Assembly: GCF_001866075.3 (NCBI RefSeq)
Contig: NZ_CP063356.1
Span: 1,850,164 to 1,914,163, forward strand
Direction: 5' to 3'
Length of the DNA stretch: 64,000 bases
Source: Anaerobacillus isosaccharinicus
GTDB lineage: Bacteria; Bacillota; Bacilli; Bacillales; Anaerobacillaceae
Made by a program: the position numbers and the translations under genes. Each line of letters opens with the position of its first letter. The stretch's first letter is position 1. The notes beneath the pieces were generated by a model. It saw only the letters and a list, made by a program, of their open reading frames with translations. It was not told the DNA's origin and did no database searches. This document shows, piece by piece, positions 63,003 to 64,000 of this stretch.

Positions 63003-63202
63003 TGTGCATCTGCGTCTTCTAGTAAAGCTTCGAAGCTAGGTTCCTCGATGCAAAGCAACACGAAGGAATTCATTGAAGTAATTCATGAAGTGAATGAAAT
63101 CAGTTGCTTTCCTGCGGTACTCCTAGGGTCGTATCCTCGTCGCAAAGCAGCACGAAGAAATTTCAATGAAGTAACTCATGATGTGAACGAGGTCAGTAGC
63201 TT
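63003..63202. repeat. Two diverged rrn-spacer repeats in tandem
   Basis: 63003-63110 (GTGCATCTGCGTCTTCTAGT to CAGTTGCTTT) resembles 52969-53056. 63111-63202 (CCTGCGGTACTCCTAGGGTC to GGTCAGTAGCTT) resembles the 23S-5S spacer copies with substitutions. Confidence 0.75.
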
Positions 63203-63229
63203 CCCTGTGAGAGTAGGACGTTGCTAGGC
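63203..63229 (+). pseudogene. 5S rRNA 3' fragment (27 nt)
   Basis: CCCTGTGAGAGTAGGACGTT and GCTAGGC equal the last 27 nt of the 5S gene. It follows the repeat end GTCAGTAGCTT directly and is followed by the same ACAACAAAAA and terminator as operon 2: a copy of [repeat + 5S + terminator] that lost the first 89 or so nt of 5S. Confidence 0.85.
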
Positions 63230-63234
63230 ACAAC

Positions 63235-63264
63235 AAAAAACACACCAATTATGGTGTGTTTTTT
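63235..63264 (+). terminator. Duplicate rRNA-type terminator
   Basis: AAAAAACACACCA-ATTA-TGGTGTGTTTTTT, almost the same as the one at 62942. Confidence 0.88.
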
Positions 63265-63382
63265 GTCAGGCTGTTGAGAAAGTCTCAACAGCCTGTTTTC
63301 ATGATTAAACTATGTAAATTTTTCCAGTAGCCGAGCGTTGCTTGGCTCTTCACAAACAAAAGGTGGCGTTTAGGAGATAACA

Positions 63383-63428
63383 AGAGCCGTGAGACAATTT
63401 ATATTGTCTCACGGCTCTCTCTTTTTAT
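63383..63428 (+). terminator. Terminator-like hairpin ahead of the transposase
   Basis: A 16-bp perfect stem with a TTAT loop followed by CTCTTTTTATTTT. Confidence 0.8.
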
Positions 63429-63518
63429 TTTATAAAACGGTCTAAAATCAATAATTATAACTGACTATTCAGATAAGTGTAGTATAATATTTGTATAGAC
63501 TAATTTGAGGTGATATTC

Positions 63519-64000
63519 ATGCTAAAGCCTAGAAAAGAAAAACAAATTGAGTTTGAAATGGTAACCATTGATCAGCTAGTCCCTGAAGATCATGAACTAA
63601 GAATTATTGATAAATACATAGATTTCTCTTTTATCTACGATAAAGTAAAGGGTTACTATTGTGCAGATAATGGACGACCACCAATTGATCCTGTCATGCT
63701 ATTTAAGATGATGTTTATTGGTTATTTATACGGAATTCGGTCGGAACGCAGATTAGAAAAAGAAATTCAAACCAATATGGCTTACCGATGGTTCCTTGGC
63801 CTTGGAATAACAGAACGTGTTCCTCATCATTCTACGATTAGTTTTAATCGACATAAACGGTTTGATGGGACCAGTGCTTTTCAGGATATCTTTGATGAAG
63901 TAGTAGAATTGGCGATGAAACATCGAATGGTTGGTGGCCGGGTTTTATTTACTGATTCCACACATTTAAAAGCGAACGCAAATAAAAAAAAGTTTGTGAA
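63519..64000 (+). CDS. IS1182-family transposase (3' end outside window)
   Basis: DDE transposase, first 160 residues visible. The N-terminal MLKPRKEKQIEFEMVTIDQL, DHELRIIDKYIDFSFIYD, NGRPPIDPVMLFKMMFIGYL and RSERRLEKEIQTNMAYRWFL are the hallmark of IS1182 transposases (DUF772-type N-terminal domain). The first catalytic Asp is in RVLFTDSTHLKANANKK at about 145. TTTGAGGTGATATTC precedes the ATG. The frame is intact to the window edge, so the copy may be active. Confidence 0.92.
   Translation, partial: MLKPRKEKQIEFEMVTIDQLVPEDHELRIIDKYIDFSFIYDKVKGYYCADNGRPPIDPVMLFKMMFIGYLYGIRSERRLEKEIQTNMAYRWFLGLGITERVPHHSTISFNRHKRFDGTSAFQDIFDEVVELAMKHRMVGGRVLFTDSTHLKANANKKKFV

Larger units (their letters stand above)
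63267..64000 (+). mobile_element. IS1182-family insertion sequence, left part (right end outside window)
   Basis: The element probably begins at or near a perfect hairpin CAGGCTGTTGAGA-AAG-TCTCAACAGCCTG (63267-63295). A second perfect 16-bp hairpin (63383-63418, AGAGCCGTGAGACAAT and complement) with a T-rich tail lies 100 bp before the transposase and could block incoming transcription. The exact left end and any target duplication cannot be set without the right end. Confidence 0.65.

Overview
The window is chromosomal DNA from a low-GC, endospore-forming member of the Bacillaceae. The evidence is a gerA-type germination operon, cmpA, a complete sigma-B stress operon in Bacillus subtilis gene order, B. 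subtilis-type rRNA and tRNA genes, and SD-driven TTG/GTG starts. The first 45 kb is mostly ordinary core and metabolic genes. The last 18 kb holds a tRNA cluster, two near-identical rRNA operons and a repeat-rich gap between and after them.

1-3.8 kb: a glycine betaine ABC transporter (opuAA-opuAB-opuAC, minus strand) with a divergent GbsR-like regulator. 3.9-7.6 kb: an ECF sigma/anti-sigma pair (sigX-rsiX) behind a SigX-type promoter, then a chemoreceptor. 7.7-9.8 kb: two membrane proteins around a repeat-rich gap. 9.9-16.6 kb: an arginine/ornithine/proline catabolic locus (rocR, then rocA-rocD-putM-rocF) with three RocR-type dyads and a sigma-54 promoter, and two Bacillaceae-type intergenic repeats. 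16.8-20 kb: mgtE, an MFS transporter and a rhodanese lipoprotein. 20.2-22.8 kb: a ba3-type cytochrome oxidase operon, including the very small subunit IIA gene, behind an Fnr-type box. 22.9-23.2 kb: a CsoR-family repressor with the CstR (persulfide sensor) residue pattern. 23.4-26.8 kb: a ger operon whose B and C genes carry internal deletions. 26.9-31.2 kb: a Fur-controlled ferric-iron ABC transporter (ATPase, binding protein, fused permease).

31.2-45.9 kb is collinear with the B. subtilis ydcA-acpS-nnr-ydcC-alr-ndoAI-ndoA-rsbRSTUVW-sigB-rsbX-tex-cmpA-sprT region. An internal sigma-B promoter lies at the end of rsbU, as in B. subtilis.

46.06-47.35 kb: eleven tRNA genes (Asn, Ser, Glu, Val, Asp, Leu, Leu, Arg, Pro, Gly, Ile) plus a 17-nt tRNA-Arg 5' fragment. 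47.4-52.9 kb and 57.3-62.9 kb: two rRNA operons (16S-23S-5S, no tRNA in the spacers). Between them is a 4.5-kb AT-rich stretch of small orphan membrane or exported proteins and decayed fragments. 63.0-63.3 kb: duplicated rrn-spacer repeats with a truncated 5S and a second terminator. 63.3 kb to the end: the left part of an IS1182-family element.

The most unusual material is (i) a roughly 100-bp repeat found almost only in and around the rRNA operons, present in one operon leader or spacer and absent at the matching place in the other; (ii) a second, hairpin-forming family built from short TGTARAATG-like repeats, found between protein genes and in both 16S-23S spacers; (iii) the tRNA-Arg and 5S fragments attached to these repeats; (iv) the decayed germinant receptor; and (v) the Fnr-type promoter of the ba3 oxidase. 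No similarity search could be run. Family names come from recognised motifs and gene order.
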